Below are positions 17,454 to 26,675 of a stretch of 64,000 nt of DNA, one piece after another; the first letter of the stretch is position 1; every line of letters starts with the position of its first letter. The DNA lies in NCBI GenBank assembly GCA_965247015.1, contig CBDFGG010000004.1, positions 1,178,001 to 1,242,000 of the forward strand. Direction: 5' to 3'. The stretch comes from JAIXWP01 sp965247015 (GTDB taxonomy: Bacteria; Bacteroidota; Bacteroidia; Flavobacteriales_D; Sanyastnellaceae). The position numbers were made by a program, and so were the translations under genes. Below the pieces are notes generated by a model. It ran no database searches, was not told the origin of the DNA, and was given only the letters and a program-made list of their open reading frames with translations.

Positions 17454-17469
17454 CCCCGAAACTTCGGGG
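17454..17469 (-). promoter_or_regulatory. Hairpin in the purF leader
   Basis: Perfect 7-bp complementary arms (ccccgaa / ttcgggg) are separated by two bases inside the predicted leader of about 50 bases. On the purF strand it is followed by CTCTTTTAC, a weak T-run. It could be an attenuator, an mRNA stabiliser or simply a roadblock to opposing transcripts. Confidence 0.4.
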
Positions 17470-17471
17470 TG

Positions 17472-17479
17472 CAAATGTA
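17472..17479 (-). promoter_or_regulatory. Candidate -7 promoter box for purF
   Basis: TACATTTG on the minus strand fits TAnnTTTG. It lies 56 bases upstream of the purF ATG at 17415 and immediately before the leader hairpin. Confidence 0.5.
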
Positions 17480-17563
17480 GTCTTTCCACTTGGCTAAAAA
17501 AAATTCTGTGCCCGCATTATGGAATTTTAAGGAACCACGCATCCTTTAAGAAACAATTCAATT

Positions 17564-18292
17564 ATGAAAAACATCATTTCCCTCCTCGCACTCGTCCTTA
17601 TTTGTTACACCTCCGCATTTTCTCAAGCTTTTGGGGAAATACATGGAAAAGTCTTCGATGAGCAAGGAATACCCATTCCTGGTGTGCGTGTAATCGCTTC
17701 TTCAGGCTCAACTATGAATGGGGGTGATATGACCGACTCTACAGGCCGCTTCAAAATCAAGCCGCTCGAACCAGGTGTCTACGGCCTTGTAATGAGCATG
17801 ATCGGAAAAGACACACTGAAATACGCCAATGTGCAAGTCAACGCTGACCGTATCACTCATATTCCTGCTGTTGAAATGGAAATCGCCAGCGGACTTATGA
17901 AAGGTGTAGAAATATTAGAATACATCGAGCCTCAAATCATCAAAGATGGCGGCGGAAGCTATGTAGCGATTCGTCAAGATCAATTAAAAATGATGTCTGT
18001 TTCGCATGGTGGTAATATCAAGAGTATCGCCGCGGCACTGACATCGGAAATTAAAACAAGCGCAAATGGCGAAGAACTCTACTTCCGAGGAAGCAGAAGC
18101 GGCAGCGTAATCTATATGATAGACGGGGTAAAAATTCGAGAAAATGTGCCAAACATTCCCAGCTCTGGAATCAGCAGAATGGCTGTGTATACTGGGGGTT
18201 TGCCAGCGAAATACGGCGATACCACCGGCGGAGTGATCGTGATAGACACGAAAAATTACCTCGAAGATTACTACAGAAAAATGAATAAATAG
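17564..18292 (+). CDS. Plug-only TonB-receptor-like protein with carboxypeptidase-regulatory-like domain
   Basis: The 242-residue protein has a signal peptide (MKNIISLLALVLICYTSAFSQ). A CarboxypepD_reg-like beta-sandwich follows (residues about 25-100, IHGKVFDEQGIPIPGVRV), then a TonB-dependent-receptor plug-like domain (about 120-235; LYFRGSRSGSVIYMIDGVKI, AVYTGGLPAKYGDTTGGVI). Normal receptors continue for 500-800 residues as a beta-barrel, but here the frame stops right after the plug and the next gene starts 34 bases later. No barrel fragment or frameshift is seen downstream. It heads an operon with a sigma factor and an anti-sigma-like protein, suggesting a sensory or regulatory use of the plug. 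It should be periplasmic or attached to the outer membrane. Confidence 0.82.
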   Translation: MKNIISLLALVLICYTSAFSQAFGEIHGKVFDEQGIPIPGVRVIASSGSTMNGGDMTDSTGRFKIKPLEPGVYGLVMSMIGKDTLKYANVQVNADRITHIPAVEMEIASGLMKGVEILEYIEPQIIKDGGGSYVAIRQDQLKMMSVSHGGNIKSIAAALTSEIKTSANGEELYFRGSRSGSVIYMIDGVKIRENVPNIPSSGISRMAVYTGGLPAKYGDTTGGVIVIDTKNYLEDYYRKMNK

Positions 18293-18326
18293 TAGTGTAA
18301 AAATTAGTTTCCCTGTACAAGCGTAT

Positions 18327-18884
18327 ATGAATAATCTCCGATTACATAACCTATCCGACGAGCAAGTGCTCTCCATTTATGGAAGCACACAGGATAGCGC
18401 TTGTGTAGGGGAACTCATCAAGAGATACCGCCACCTTGTATTCGGTGTGTGTGTTAAGTATCTCAAGAACAAAACAGAGGCAGAAGACGCCACCAACGAA
18501 GTTTTTGAAAAAATATTGTTCGAGCCAGACCTCAGTGTTATCAGCACTTTCCACGCTTGGATATACGTAGTTGCTAAAAACCACTGCCTCGGCATTCTTC
18601 GCAAAAAAGGAAAATCTTTTGTTTCGGAAAATGAACTTCGTCAATTTTCTGAACCGAATGAACATTCGGTTTTTGAAAACAGAGGGTTGACTGAAGAAAA
18701 TTTAAGCCACGCTCTCAAGTTGCTCAACAGCGCGCAGGCTCTTTGTGTAAGACTCTTCTATCTCGAAGAAAAGTCTTATCAGGAAGTGAGCTCTCTCAGT
18801 GGCTATTCATTGAATGAAGTAAAATCTCATTTACAAAATGGACGACGCAACTTGAAAAACATTCTTTCCAAACTCGCATCATGA
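18327..18884 (+). CDS. ECF-type RNA polymerase sigma factor
   Basis: The 185-residue protein has a region 2 (RYRHLVFGVCVKYLKNKTEA, then EDATNEVFEKIL) for -10 recognition and a C-terminal region 4 helix-turn-helix (LEEKSYQEVSSLSGYSLNEV, then KSHLQNGRRNLKNIL). The segment between, about 45 residues with NELRQFSEPNEH, is a typical linker. It should direct RNA polymerase to a small regulon under control of the next gene product, whose start overlaps its stop by 4 bases (ATGA). It lies 34 bases after the plug-only protein gene. The target promoter motif is unknown. Confidence 0.9.
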   Translation: MNNLRLHNLSDEQVLSIYGSTQDSACVGELIKRYRHLVFGVCVKYLKNKTEAEDATNEVFEKILFEPDLSVISTFHAWIYVVAKNHCLGILRKKGKSFVSENELRQFSEPNEHSVFENRGLTEENLSHALKLLNSAQALCVRLFYLEEKSYQEVSSLSGYSLNEVKSHLQNGRRNLKNILSKLAS

Positions 18885-19897
18885 TCCAAGATACGCGCAT
18901 ATCATTCCCAACAGAAGCGGAGCTAAAGCTTTACCATAAAGGAAAGCTTACAGCGCGTCGCCGCTATGAGATCGAAAATCTCGCGCTTGAAAATGAAATG
19001 GTGATGGATGCAATCGAAGGGTATGGTCATCTCGAGCAAGTGCGTTTGCAAAAACAACGCTATTGGAAACATGGAATAGCGCTTGGTTTCATTGGAGCTA
19101 TTGTGAGTCTGTTTTTTATTCCTAATGAAGAAACTCCAGTCACTCGTAGCATCGCACCAGCCATTGTAGAAAGAGGACACGAACGTTCTGTAAAATCATT
19201 GCAATACTCTGAACCAGTGGATCGGCCTGTGAGAAAAATTCAAGTGAAATCGATTCTAGAAGCTTCTCCACTTGACGCTCCAGAGAAGGTTTTGATACAA
19301 CCATTGCTAAAGAAAGAACCAACAGATTCGCTGGTATTTGTGATCAATGAAAAGCCACGACTTGTAAACGACGGGCTTTCTGACCGTGGAGTAGAACTCA
19401 TGTTTATTGAACGCTACAAGCTTCGTGAATATACTTTTGAGAAAAAAGAAGAAAGCGAATTGATCAACACCCACCCTGCACTTGAAAACAAGGTGGATCA
19501 AGTTAGTGATCTTTATAACACCGAAAAAAAATATACAGATCCTAATGAAACATACCGTGCGATTGCCACACAAATGATTCAAGCATTTGATGCACAAGAT
19601 TGGTCCTTGGCGATCATCGCTTCTAATAAAATTCTAGAGATGAATTCGAATGATGTCAATGCACTGTTCTATGGGGGCATGGCAGCTTATCATTCTAGTC
19701 TGTATGACATCGCGCTATCTAAGCTAGGATTTGTTTCGATCAATAAAGTTCCTCCTTTCGCTGAGGAAGCTACGTACTATAGAGCGTTAACGTTGATCGA
19801 GACACAGCAATTAGATGAAGGGTATGACATCCTGACAAAGATTGCCGAATCTGATGGCTTCTATGCCAAAGCTGCTCGCAATTTTCTCAGTAAATAA
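18881..19897 (+). CDS. Membrane-anchored anti-sigma-like protein with C-terminal TPR-like region
   Basis: The 338-residue product has an N-terminal cytoplasmic part (residues 1-62) with ELKLYHKGKLTARRRYEIEN followed by MDAIEGYGHL. That pattern is common in Bacteroidota anti-sigma-like proteins linked to ECF sigma genes. A single membrane helix lies at about 64-80. A disordered charged stretch follows, then helical TPR-like repeats (about 215-335; AIATQMIQAFDAQDWSLAII, AEEATYYRALTLIE). It is translationally coupled to the sigma gene. I infer that it sequesters the sigma factor at the inner membrane and that the periplasmic TPR region receives a signal, perhaps from the plug protein. No zinc-binding anti-sigma motif is visible. 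Confidence 0.7.
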   Translation: MIQDTRISFPTEAELKLYHKGKLTARRRYEIENLALENEMVMDAIEGYGHLEQVRLQKQRYWKHGIALGFIGAIVSLFFIPNEETPVTRSIAPAIVERGHERSVKSLQYSEPVDRPVRKIQVKSILEASPLDAPEKVLIQPLLKKEPTDSLVFVINEKPRLVNDGLSDRGVELMFIERYKLREYTFEKKEESELINTHPALENKVDQVSDLYNTEKKYTDPNETYRAIATQMIQAFDAQDWSLAIIASNKILEMNSNDVNALFYGGMAAYHSSLYDIALSKLGFVSINKVPPFAEEATYYRALTLIETQQLDEGYDILTKIAESDGFYAKAARNFLSK

Positions 19898-19914
19898 AAA
19901 GGTCTAAAAACAAA

Positions 19915-19936
19915 GATTCCGCCTGATGGCGGAATC
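19915..19936 (+). terminator. Hairpin downstream of the sigma/anti-sigma operon
   Basis: A perfect 9-bp stem (gattccgcc / ggcggaatc) with loop tgat begins 18 bases after the stop. There is no T-run, so it is a weak or factor-assisted terminator at best. Confidence 0.45.
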
Positions 19937-19994
19937 AATGTCTAAACCTTAACCAAATGTTCGTTTTAGAAGAGACGAACAACTCTACGAAATA

Positions 19995-22900
19995 TTATTC
20001 TTGAGGAGCATCGAGCGTATCAGGAGCTTTGTGCGCTACTGGTGCCTTTTTCAGCCTCTTCATCAATTTCTCTTTCGTGTTTTCTGACAACTCATACATC
20101 ACAGGTACAATAACCAATGTGATGATGGTTGCGAAACTCAATCCGAATACAATCGTCCATGACAGCGGTCCCCAGAAGGCTACGTTATCACCACCGAAAT
20201 AAATTTTTGGATTAAGTTCAGTAAACATGGTCACGAAGTCGATGTTGAATCCAACAGCAAGTGGAATCATACCGAGAATCGTAGCGGTTGCTGTAAGCAA
20301 TACAGGAGTCATACGCACACGGCCTGCTTCAACAATCGCTTCTTTCAATGGCATTCCTTCTTTTCTCAAGATGTCCATGAATTCTACCAAGAGAATACCG
20401 TTTCTTACTACGATACCTGCAAGCGCTACGATACCCACACCCGTCATTACGATGGAGATGCTCATATCGAAAATCGCAAGCCCCAACAATACACCGATGA
20501 TACTGAAGAGGATCTCCGAAAGGATAATCACTGTTCTACCAATTGAGTTGAATTGCATAATCAAGATTAAAATGATCAATCCCAATGCAAGTAGTCCAGC
20601 AAAACCAAGGAAGCTTGCTGTTTCTTCTTGCTCTTCCTTTTCACCTGCCATATCAATTTCAACACCGTCTGGTAAACGACCGAATCCTTTGATTTCTCTT
20701 TCAATCGTAGCAACCACTTCATTTGGATTGTACTCGGACAATACATTCGAAGAAAGAGTGATCACGCGTTTTTGATTCTTGCGCTTGATCGCTGCATACG
20801 TCGCTGTATAGTCGATGTCTGCTACCGCGCTCAATGGCACCTGACGCACCATACCGCCCATATTCATGTCGCGATATGTAATTTTCAAGTTGCGCAACTC
20901 TTCGATATTGTTTCGTTGTTCTTTGTTGAAACGAAGCATGATGGGATAATCATCATTATCATCTCTGTATCGAGAAACTTCAGAACCAAATACTGCGGTG
21001 CGCAATGCAGAACCAATCTGTGCTGTAGAAATACCCTCTCTATTGGCACGTTCTGTATCGATATCCACTTTTACTTCGGGCTTGTTCAATTGAAGATCTG
21101 ACTTCAATTCTTCTACACCGTCAATCGAAAGCGAATCAAGGAAACGTTTCAAATCAAGTGAAGTGTTGATCAAATCATCAAAGTTTTCACCTTTGATTTC
21201 GATGCTGATAGGCTTCGCAGTTGGCGGACCATTCTGCTCTTGGTCAACAGCTACTTCAACACCTGGAATGCCTTGCACAGCTGCACGAATTTTTTCGAGA
21301 TACTCTGCAGTGCTTGCGCCATCGCGTTTTGCAAAACCAACAAATGATACCCCCACTTTTGCCTTGTTAGGATATGGAGCGCGGTCATCTTGTGCTTCAT
21401 TCGCGCCTACTGCCACGTTCGTGATCACAGACTTCACCAATGGATTGTCTTTGCCAATTACGCCATACACTCTCTCTTCGATGATGCGTGCCACAGAATC
21501 GGTCGCTGCTGGCTTAGTTCCTACAGGAAGTGTTGCGTATACATACACAAAGTTTGGATCTGCTTTCGGGAAGAACACCACATCCGGTTGACGGATGCCC
21601 GTCACCACGATGCTCAAAATCAAAAGTCCGATGGTGCTTGCGATGATTGTCTTTGGTCGAGTCAATGCCCAACCTAAGAAACGTGCATACGTATTCTGAA
21701 CTTTCGGCCACCAGTTGTTTTGGAATTTCGCAATAGCTTTCTCCAAAACAAAACGGTATAGCAAATACAATAACAACATTGTTACTGAGAAATTACCCAA
21801 ACCGAATGAACCTGATACATAGAAAATCAATGCGAATGCAAGTAATACAATCGTAGTAATTCTGAATGATTTTCTACGCTTCGCAAGGTTTGGCGTATGT
21901 TCGTGTGGCTTCATGGAATCCACAGCGAATACAGGATTGATGATATAAGCCACCACCAATGACGCTGTCAATGTAATGATCAGTGTGATCGGTAGATAGA
22001 ACATGAATTTACCGATGATACCGCCCCAGAATGCAAGAGGAACGAATGGTGCAAGCGTTGTTGCTGTCCCTGATAATACAGGAAGGAAGATCTCACCCGC
22101 GGCACGTTTTGCAGCTTCTTTGATCGGCATCTTACCATTATCATATATCCTATGCGTGTTCTCCACAACAACAATCGCATCATCCACCACAATCCCCAGT
22201 CCCAACAGGAAGGCAAAGAGTACAATCATGTTTAATGAGAAGCCAATACCTGGCAAAATCATAAAGGCAATGAACATCGAAAGTGGAACAGAAAGACCCA
22301 CGAATACTGCGTTCGTCACACCCATGAAGAACATCAAAATGATGGTCACTAGAATGAATCCAATGATGATAGTGTTGATCAAATCGTGCAGCGTGATACG
22401 CGTCTCGTCTGATTGGTCACCCGTTACTTTAATTGTTAAGTTTTCTGGAAACTCTGTAGCCTTCATCTCATCGATGATCTCATAGATTTTATCAGAAGCT
22501 TCAATCAAGTTTTCACCACCTCGCTTGATGACGTTGAGGGTGATAACGTTTTTGTTATCCAAACGACCATAACTCTCTTGCTCTGCAAATCCATCACGCA
22601 CTTCTGCAATGTCTTTCAGATAAACCGAAGCACCCGTCATTCCATTGATGACGAGATTTTCAATCTGTGTTACATTTTTAAATTCTCCTGAAACGCTGAT
22701 GGAGCGCTGCATATCATCGATCTCAACATTACCACCATTGATGGTCATGTTTTCATACTTCACTGCATTTTCAATATCCATCATGGTAATGTTCGCTGCT
22801 TGCGCTTTGTACATATCCACGTTGATTTGAATTTCTCTATCCAACGCACCAACGATATCGACACGAGTGATTTCTTTCAATCCTTCAATGCGATCTTTCA

Positions 22901-23396
22901 AATCATCAGCATACTTCTTCAACTTCGCTAGATCGTAATCTCCAGAAATATTGACGAAGAGAATTGGCATTTCCGAGAACTCCACTTCCATCACAGACTG
23001 CGTCATCAATGGATCATTCGGAAGATCACGCTCTGCCTTATCTACCGCATCCTGTACCTTTTGCTTCGCAATAGGTACTTCCACATCGGTGTTAAACTCT
23101 ACCATTACCACGGAGAAATTCTCCAATGATTGACTGGTCATTTTTTTCACACCAGCAATCGATTTGATTTGCTTTTCAAGTGGCTTTGTTACCAAGTTCT
23201 CCATATCCTGAGGAGAAGTACTTGGCAAAATAGTTTGAATGTAAATCGTAGGAATTACGATATCCGGAAACTGCTCTTTTGGAATGGAGCGGTAAGACGC
23301 GATACCCATCAACGTAATGAAAATCGTGATGAGATAAACGGTGGTCTTGTTATCTATGGCCCAACTGGTGGGCTTAAATTCTTTAAACTTTTCCAT
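19995..23396 (-). CDS. RND efflux transporter permease (AcrB/MMPL superfamily)
   Basis: The 1133-residue inner-membrane pump has the classic RND layout: a first membrane helix near residue 20 (TTVYLITIFITLMGIASYR), two large periplasmic loops and twelve membrane helices. The proton-relay motif is visible as GLGIVVDDAIVVVENTHRIY in TM4, with paired aspartates. FPDIVIPTIYIQTILPSTSP and TSQSLENFSVVMVEF are typical porter-domain starts. The hydrophobic 60-residue stretch after the first half (about 500-560) is longer than in AcrB. It forms a tripartite pump with the adaptor and TolC-like proteins encoded upstream, 22 bases away. Substrates cannot be predicted. It is the last gene of the operon. 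Confidence 0.95.
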   Translation of the reverse strand: MEKFKEFKPTSWAIDNKTTVYLITIFITLMGIASYRSIPKEQFPDIVIPTIYIQTILPSTSPQDMENLVTKPLEKQIKSIAGVKKMTSQSLENFSVVMVEFNTDVEVPIAKQKVQDAVDKAERDLPNDPLMTQSVMEVEFSEMPILFVNISGDYDLAKLKKYADDLKDRIEGLKEITRVDIVGALDREIQINVDMYKAQAANITMMDIENAVKYENMTINGGNVEIDDMQRSISVSGEFKNVTQIENLVINGMTGASVYLKDIAEVRDGFAEQESYGRLDNKNVITLNVIKRGGENLIEASDKIYEIIDEMKATEFPENLTIKVTGDQSDETRITLHDLINTIIIGFILVTIILMFFMGVTNAVFVGLSVPLSMFIAFMILPGIGFSLNMIVLFAFLLGLGIVVDDAIVVVENTHRIYDNGKMPIKEAAKRAAGEIFLPVLSGTATTLAPFVPLAFWGGIIGKFMFYLPITLIITLTASLVVAYIINPVFAVDSMKPHEHTPNLAKRRKSFRITTIVLLAFALIFYVSGSFGLGNFSVTMLLLYLLYRFVLEKAIAKFQNNWWPKVQNTYARFLGWALTRPKTIIASTIGLLILSIVVTGIRQPDVVFFPKADPNFVYVYATLPVGTKPAATDSVARIIEERVYGVIGKDNPLVKSVITNVAVGANEAQDDRAPYPNKAKVGVSFVGFAKRDGASTAEYLEKIRAAVQGIPGVEVAVDQEQNGPPTAKPISIEIKGENFDDLINTSLDLKRFLDSLSIDGVEELKSDLQLNKPEVKVDIDTERANREGISTAQIGSALRTAVFGSEVSRYRDDNDDYPIMLRFNKEQRNNIEELRNLKITYRDMNMGGMVRQVPLSAVADIDYTATYAAIKRKNQKRVITLSSNVLSEYNPNEVVATIEREIKGFGRLPDGVEIDMAGEKEEQEETASFLGFAGLLALGLIILILIMQFNSIGRTVIILSEILFSIIGVLLGLAIFDMSISIVMTGVGIVALAGIVVRNGILLVEFMDILRKEGMPLKEAIVEAGRVRMTPVLLTATATILGMIPLAVGFNIDFVTMFTELNPKIYFGGDNVAFWGPLSWTIVFGLSFATIITLVIVPVMYELSENTKEKLMKRLKKAPVAHKAPDTLDAPQE

Positions 23397-23418
23397 ATTT
23401 TATTCTTGATTTATGGAA

Positions 23419-24528
23419 TTAATATTTGATCTCAAGACCATCTGCTAAATCGCTAGCACCTGTTACGATCAACAAATCATTTGCATTCAAACCTTGTGTG
23501 ATTTGTGCTTTACCATCAAAGATATATCCTACTGTAACCGGCACTTTACGCGCGATTTTCTTTCCATTCTCTTCTTTAGCGATAAATACAAATGATTGCG
23601 CTTCTGATTTCTGAATCAAGTTTACTGGCACCAATAGAGCATCTGTTGCTGCGTAGTCAACTACCTTCAACACTGCAATCATATTCGGATGCAAGTCCGA
23701 ATTCTCTCCTGAAATAGTCGCTTCTGTAACAAAGGTTCTTGTAAGTGGGTCAATCACTCGAGCAACGAATGAAATAGATGAAGCGGCTTCTCTCTTCAAG
23801 TCAGGGAAGTAAACAACTGCTTCGTTTCCTTTCTTCACGCTGCCTGCATAAGCTTCGGCTATGTTTGCACTCACTTTCAATTTTGACATGTTTACTACAC
23901 GGAAAACAGGAAGTGCGCCTGGAGCTACAAATTGACCAATCTTCGTGTTTACTAAATCAACTGTACCATTGATAGGCGATTTGATACGTGTCATATCCAA
24001 TTGCTCTTGCAATGTTTCAATTTGCTTCTCGATTGATTCTTTTTGTGTCTTTGCTTGTAAATACTGAATTTCTGTTCCCACTTTCTGATCCCACAGGCGT
24101 TGCTGTCTGTTGAACATATCTGTTGCCAAAGCCAATTGCGGTTGAAGTGAGTTGATTTGACGAGCATAGATTTCATTATCCACTTCAGCAAGTACTTGTC
24201 CTGCCTTTACTACATCACCTTCATTCACATAAATTTTAGTGATGTTACCACCCATCATTGGCATGATAGATACGTTTTCATCCGCATCTACAATCCCTTG
24301 AATCTCCACGTAATGCTTGAAAGCTTGTGGTAAAATTGCTTCGACACGAATATCTTTTTGCTTGCCCTTAGTAGTGTCTGTTAGCGCAAGCTCTTCTTCC
24401 AATGTCTTGATTTGATCCGCGAGTTCAGAATATTGCTTCTTCAATTCTGCCAACTTTGCTTTCTTGTCCTCTCCTCCGCATGATGCTAAAAAGAGAAGAA
24501 CGATGATTGAGAAATATATCTTTTTCAT
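23419..24528 (-). CDS. RND efflux periplasmic adaptor lipoprotein (HlyD/AcrA family)
   Basis: The 369-residue protein has a lipoprotein signal with lipobox LASC (Cys17). A short coiled coil precedes the biotinyl-lipoyl-like half (NEGDVVKAGQVLAEVDNEIY), then a helical hairpin (about 120-185) and the second lipoyl half (IKSPINGTVDLVNTKIGQFV). Beta-barrel and membrane-proximal domains complete it. It links the inner-membrane RND pump to the outer-membrane channel. It sits 12 bases after the TolC gene and 22 before the pump gene. Confidence 0.93.
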   Translation of the reverse strand: MKKIYFSIIVLLFLASCGGEDKKAKLAELKKQYSELADQIKTLEEELALTDTTKGKQKDIRVEAILPQAFKHYVEIQGIVDADENVSIMPMMGGNITKIYVNEGDVVKAGQVLAEVDNEIYARQINSLQPQLALATDMFNRQQRLWDQKVGTEIQYLQAKTQKESIEKQIETLQEQLDMTRIKSPINGTVDLVNTKIGQFVAPGALPVFRVVNMSKLKVSANIAEAYAGSVKKGNEAVVYFPDLKREAASSISFVARVIDPLTRTFVTEATISGENSDLHPNMIAVLKVVDYAATDALLVPVNLIQKSEAQSFVFIAKEENGKKIARKVPVTVGYIFDGKAQITQGLNANDLLIVTGASDLADGLEIKY

Positions 24529-24540
24529 TTGATGTGTCTA

Positions 24541-25911
24541 TTATAGTGTGTTGAGTGCTTTTTTAAGTTTTGCCTGCGCATCCATCAACGATTGAAGTGC
24601 GTTTGCAAGGGTCTGTTGTGCTGATAATACTTGATTCGTAGAAATGCTTACATCCATGCTAGATGATACACCTTCTTTGTACTTGATATTGGTTTTATCC
24701 AAAATCTTTTGTGCCAACGCCAATGATTTTTGTGCGTTATCATAATTAGAAATTGCAACATCATATTCCAACTTCGCCTTGCTGTATTCCAAGCTTGCTC
24801 CATTCTTTGCCACCTCCAACATGTCTTTCATTCGCTGTACTTCAACTTGTGCTTTCTGCACAGACTTCATTTTGCTACCACCGCTTAATATGGGAACATT
24901 GATTTGGAAACCCCACAATTGTGGCGCAAACCAAGGCTTTGATGTATCAAAGAAATTGAACTCCTGACGGAATGCTTGAGATTGTAGATTGTAGAATAAA
25001 GCAGCGTTTGGTAAAAACTTCGCTTTTTGATTCTTCAAATTCAACTCTTGCATCACCAATCCATTTTGTGTCAATTGCACATCGATGCTATTTTCAGCAG
25101 CGTAAGTCGCACCTGAAGGATCGCCTGCTATGATAAGGTCTTCAGACTTGTCGGTCAAATTGATTTCTTCTTGAAGAGGCATTCCAATAGTGAACTTCAA
25201 AACTTCTTTGTACAAGCGAACACCCGTTTCTGCTTGAACAATTCCATTTTCAATTTCATTCAATGAAAGTTGAAGTTGATCTACATCTTGTTCTTCAACA
25301 TATCCTGCATCATAAAACTTCTTGGTCTCATCAAGCATTTGTGAAAGAACTGCTTTTGTTTGATTGAGCAACTCCACACGCTTAGTGCCTACGAGCGCCA
25401 AATGATAAGCTTGTGAAACTTGAAGTTTGATCTCGATTTCAGACTTCGAAAGATTCTTCTTTTGCAATTCAGCATACGCCTTACTTGCTTGAAGACCTAC
25501 GAGCCAAGAGCCGTCAAACAGTAGCTGCGATGCGGAAAGCCCCACAGTCATGTTGTGAGGAGTACCAAACTGAAGACGCAATTCCTGTCCTGGTGCACCA
25601 AAAAAACTACCATCCACTACTTGGGTTGCAAGTGTGATGAAGTTTTGATATTGAACACTACCGCTGATTTGTGGTAGACCAATGCCGATAAGCTCTTCTG
25701 TTTGAAGTTGAGCCACCTCTGCATCGTATTTAGCAGTTTTTACTGAAGCCGCATTCTTCAGCGCGTATTCATGAGCCTGCACTAAGCTGAGATCCGTTTG
25801 TCCAAATGACAAACTTGCACTCGCCGAGAACAGCAGCATCACCAATAGTGCCTTCAAAGGACTCTTGAGATTGTGGAACCGAAAGATCTTCGGTTGTTGT
25901 CGGGATTCCAT
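24541..25911 (-). CDS. TolC-family outer-membrane efflux channel
   Basis: The 456-residue product has a signal segment ending near SASASLSFGQ, preceded by about 24 extra residues. An internal ATG at codon 25 (MLLFSASASLS) may be the true start. Long alternating helices and strands (LVQAHEYALKNAASVKTAKY, ASQLLFDGSWLVGLQASKAY, ALAQKILDKTNIKYKEGVSS) match the outer-membrane efflux protein repeats. It provides the exit duct of the tripartite pump. It lies 11 bases after the TetR gene. Confidence 0.92.
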   Translation of the reverse strand: MESRQQPKIFRFHNLKSPLKALLVMLLFSASASLSFGQTDLSLVQAHEYALKNAASVKTAKYDAEVAQLQTEELIGIGLPQISGSVQYQNFITLATQVVDGSFFGAPGQELRLQFGTPHNMTVGLSASQLLFDGSWLVGLQASKAYAELQKKNLSKSEIEIKLQVSQAYHLALVGTKRVELLNQTKAVLSQMLDETKKFYDAGYVEEQDVDQLQLSLNEIENGIVQAETGVRLYKEVLKFTIGMPLQEEINLTDKSEDLIIAGDPSGATYAAENSIDVQLTQNGLVMQELNLKNQKAKFLPNAALFYNLQSQAFRQEFNFFDTSKPWFAPQLWGFQINVPILSGGSKMKSVQKAQVEVQRMKDMLEVAKNGASLEYSKAKLEYDVAISNYDNAQKSLALAQKILDKTNIKYKEGVSSSMDVSISTNQVLSAQQTLANALQSLMDAQAKLKKALNTL

Positions 25912-25922
25912 AAATGGTTTAG

Positions 25923-26534
25923 TTATTTGATGTGTTTTATTTTCTCCTTGAGATACTCTAACCCTTTCGTGCTAGCAATACCTCTGATATGATATACAAA
26001 GCTTTCTTTATATAACTCGCTCAATTTCCATTTGGTAAATGGGAATAAGTGCTGATTCAACAACACATTCACATGCGACATATAAAGAGGTGTGATAATT
26101 TCTGGATCGAAATCCTTGCGATACAACCCATCCTTCTGACCCTTCTTCATGTTGTCATACATTGAAGTGTAAATCGCTTTTTCTCTAGCTTCTTTGAGTT
26201 GTGAAAAAAGCTCAGGATGATATTTCTCCATATCATAAATGATGGAGGGGTGCATATTCTGCAACATGCTCGTTACCATTTTCATGATCTCTAAGCTCTC
26301 ATCAATTGCATTCAATCCCTTTTCAGAAATCTCTCGCATTTGCTGGTCTTCGATATCACAATAACCTAAGATCGACTTGCTGAGCAACTCCTCTTTGTCT
26401 TTTACATATAGGTAAATGGTCTTCTTTGAAACGCCCAAGTGCCTTGCCATGTCATCCATGTTGACACTCTTGATTCCATATTGCATGAAAACCTTTGTGG
26501 CTCCTTGTATGATTTTTAATCCTTTTTCTTCCAT
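25923..26534 (-). CDS. TetR/AcrR-family transcriptional regulator
   Basis: The 203-residue regulator carries an N-terminal helix-turn-helix (VNMDDMARHLGVSKKTIYLY at about 24-43) and a helical ligand-binding domain. It is the first gene of the efflux operon and probably represses it, releasing DNA when a pump substrate binds. A palindrome overlapping its own promoter (26567-26596) is the likely operator. The ATG at 26534 is 8 bases after the -7 box, giving a very short leader. Confidence 0.92.
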   Translation of the reverse strand: MEEKGLKIIQGATKVFMQYGIKSVNMDDMARHLGVSKKTIYLYVKDKEELLSKSILGYCDIEDQQMREISEKGLNAIDESLEIMKMVTSMLQNMHPSIIYDMEKYHPELFSQLKEAREKAIYTSMYDNMKKGQKDGLYRKDFDPEIITPLYMSHVNVLLNQHLFPFTKWKLSELYKESFVYHIRGIASTKGLEYLKEKIKHIK

Positions 26535-26542
26535 TGCGGGCG

Positions 26543-26576
26543 CAAAGATAATACTGAAATTCTATTAGGAAACAAA
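26543..26576 (-). promoter_or_regulatory. Promoter of the tetR-efflux operon
   Basis: On the minus strand a TTTG -33 box (26573-26576) and a TATCTTTG -7 box (26543-26550) are separated by 22 bases. Both fit the Bacteroidota primary sigma consensus. Confidence 0.6.
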
Positions 26577-26596
26577 TTTATTTAAAATCGTTTCCT
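26567..26596. promoter_or_regulatory. Candidate TetR operator
   Basis: The inverted repeat aggaaac-N16-gtttcct covers the -33 region of the efflux operon promoter. The 23-base centre-to-centre spacing places the half-sites about two helical turns apart, suitable for a dimeric TetR regulator. Confidence 0.45.
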
Positions 26597-26675
26597 TAAT
26601 TTTTCTATGAAATGATGAATTGTCATTTTTAAGGGGTGAATGGAAAATCCTACCCAATGAATGGTTAGCCTGGAA

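Noticed and set aside
17564..18292. Plug-only gene as a frameshifted TonB-dependent receptor
   Set aside because: No barrel coding potential follows the stop in any frame before the next gene starts 34 bases later.
22003..22485. 160-residue plus-strand frame opposite the RND pump
   Set aside because: It is antisense of a clear, motif-bearing gene; its composition (Thr/Met/Ile-rich) reflects the reversed codons.
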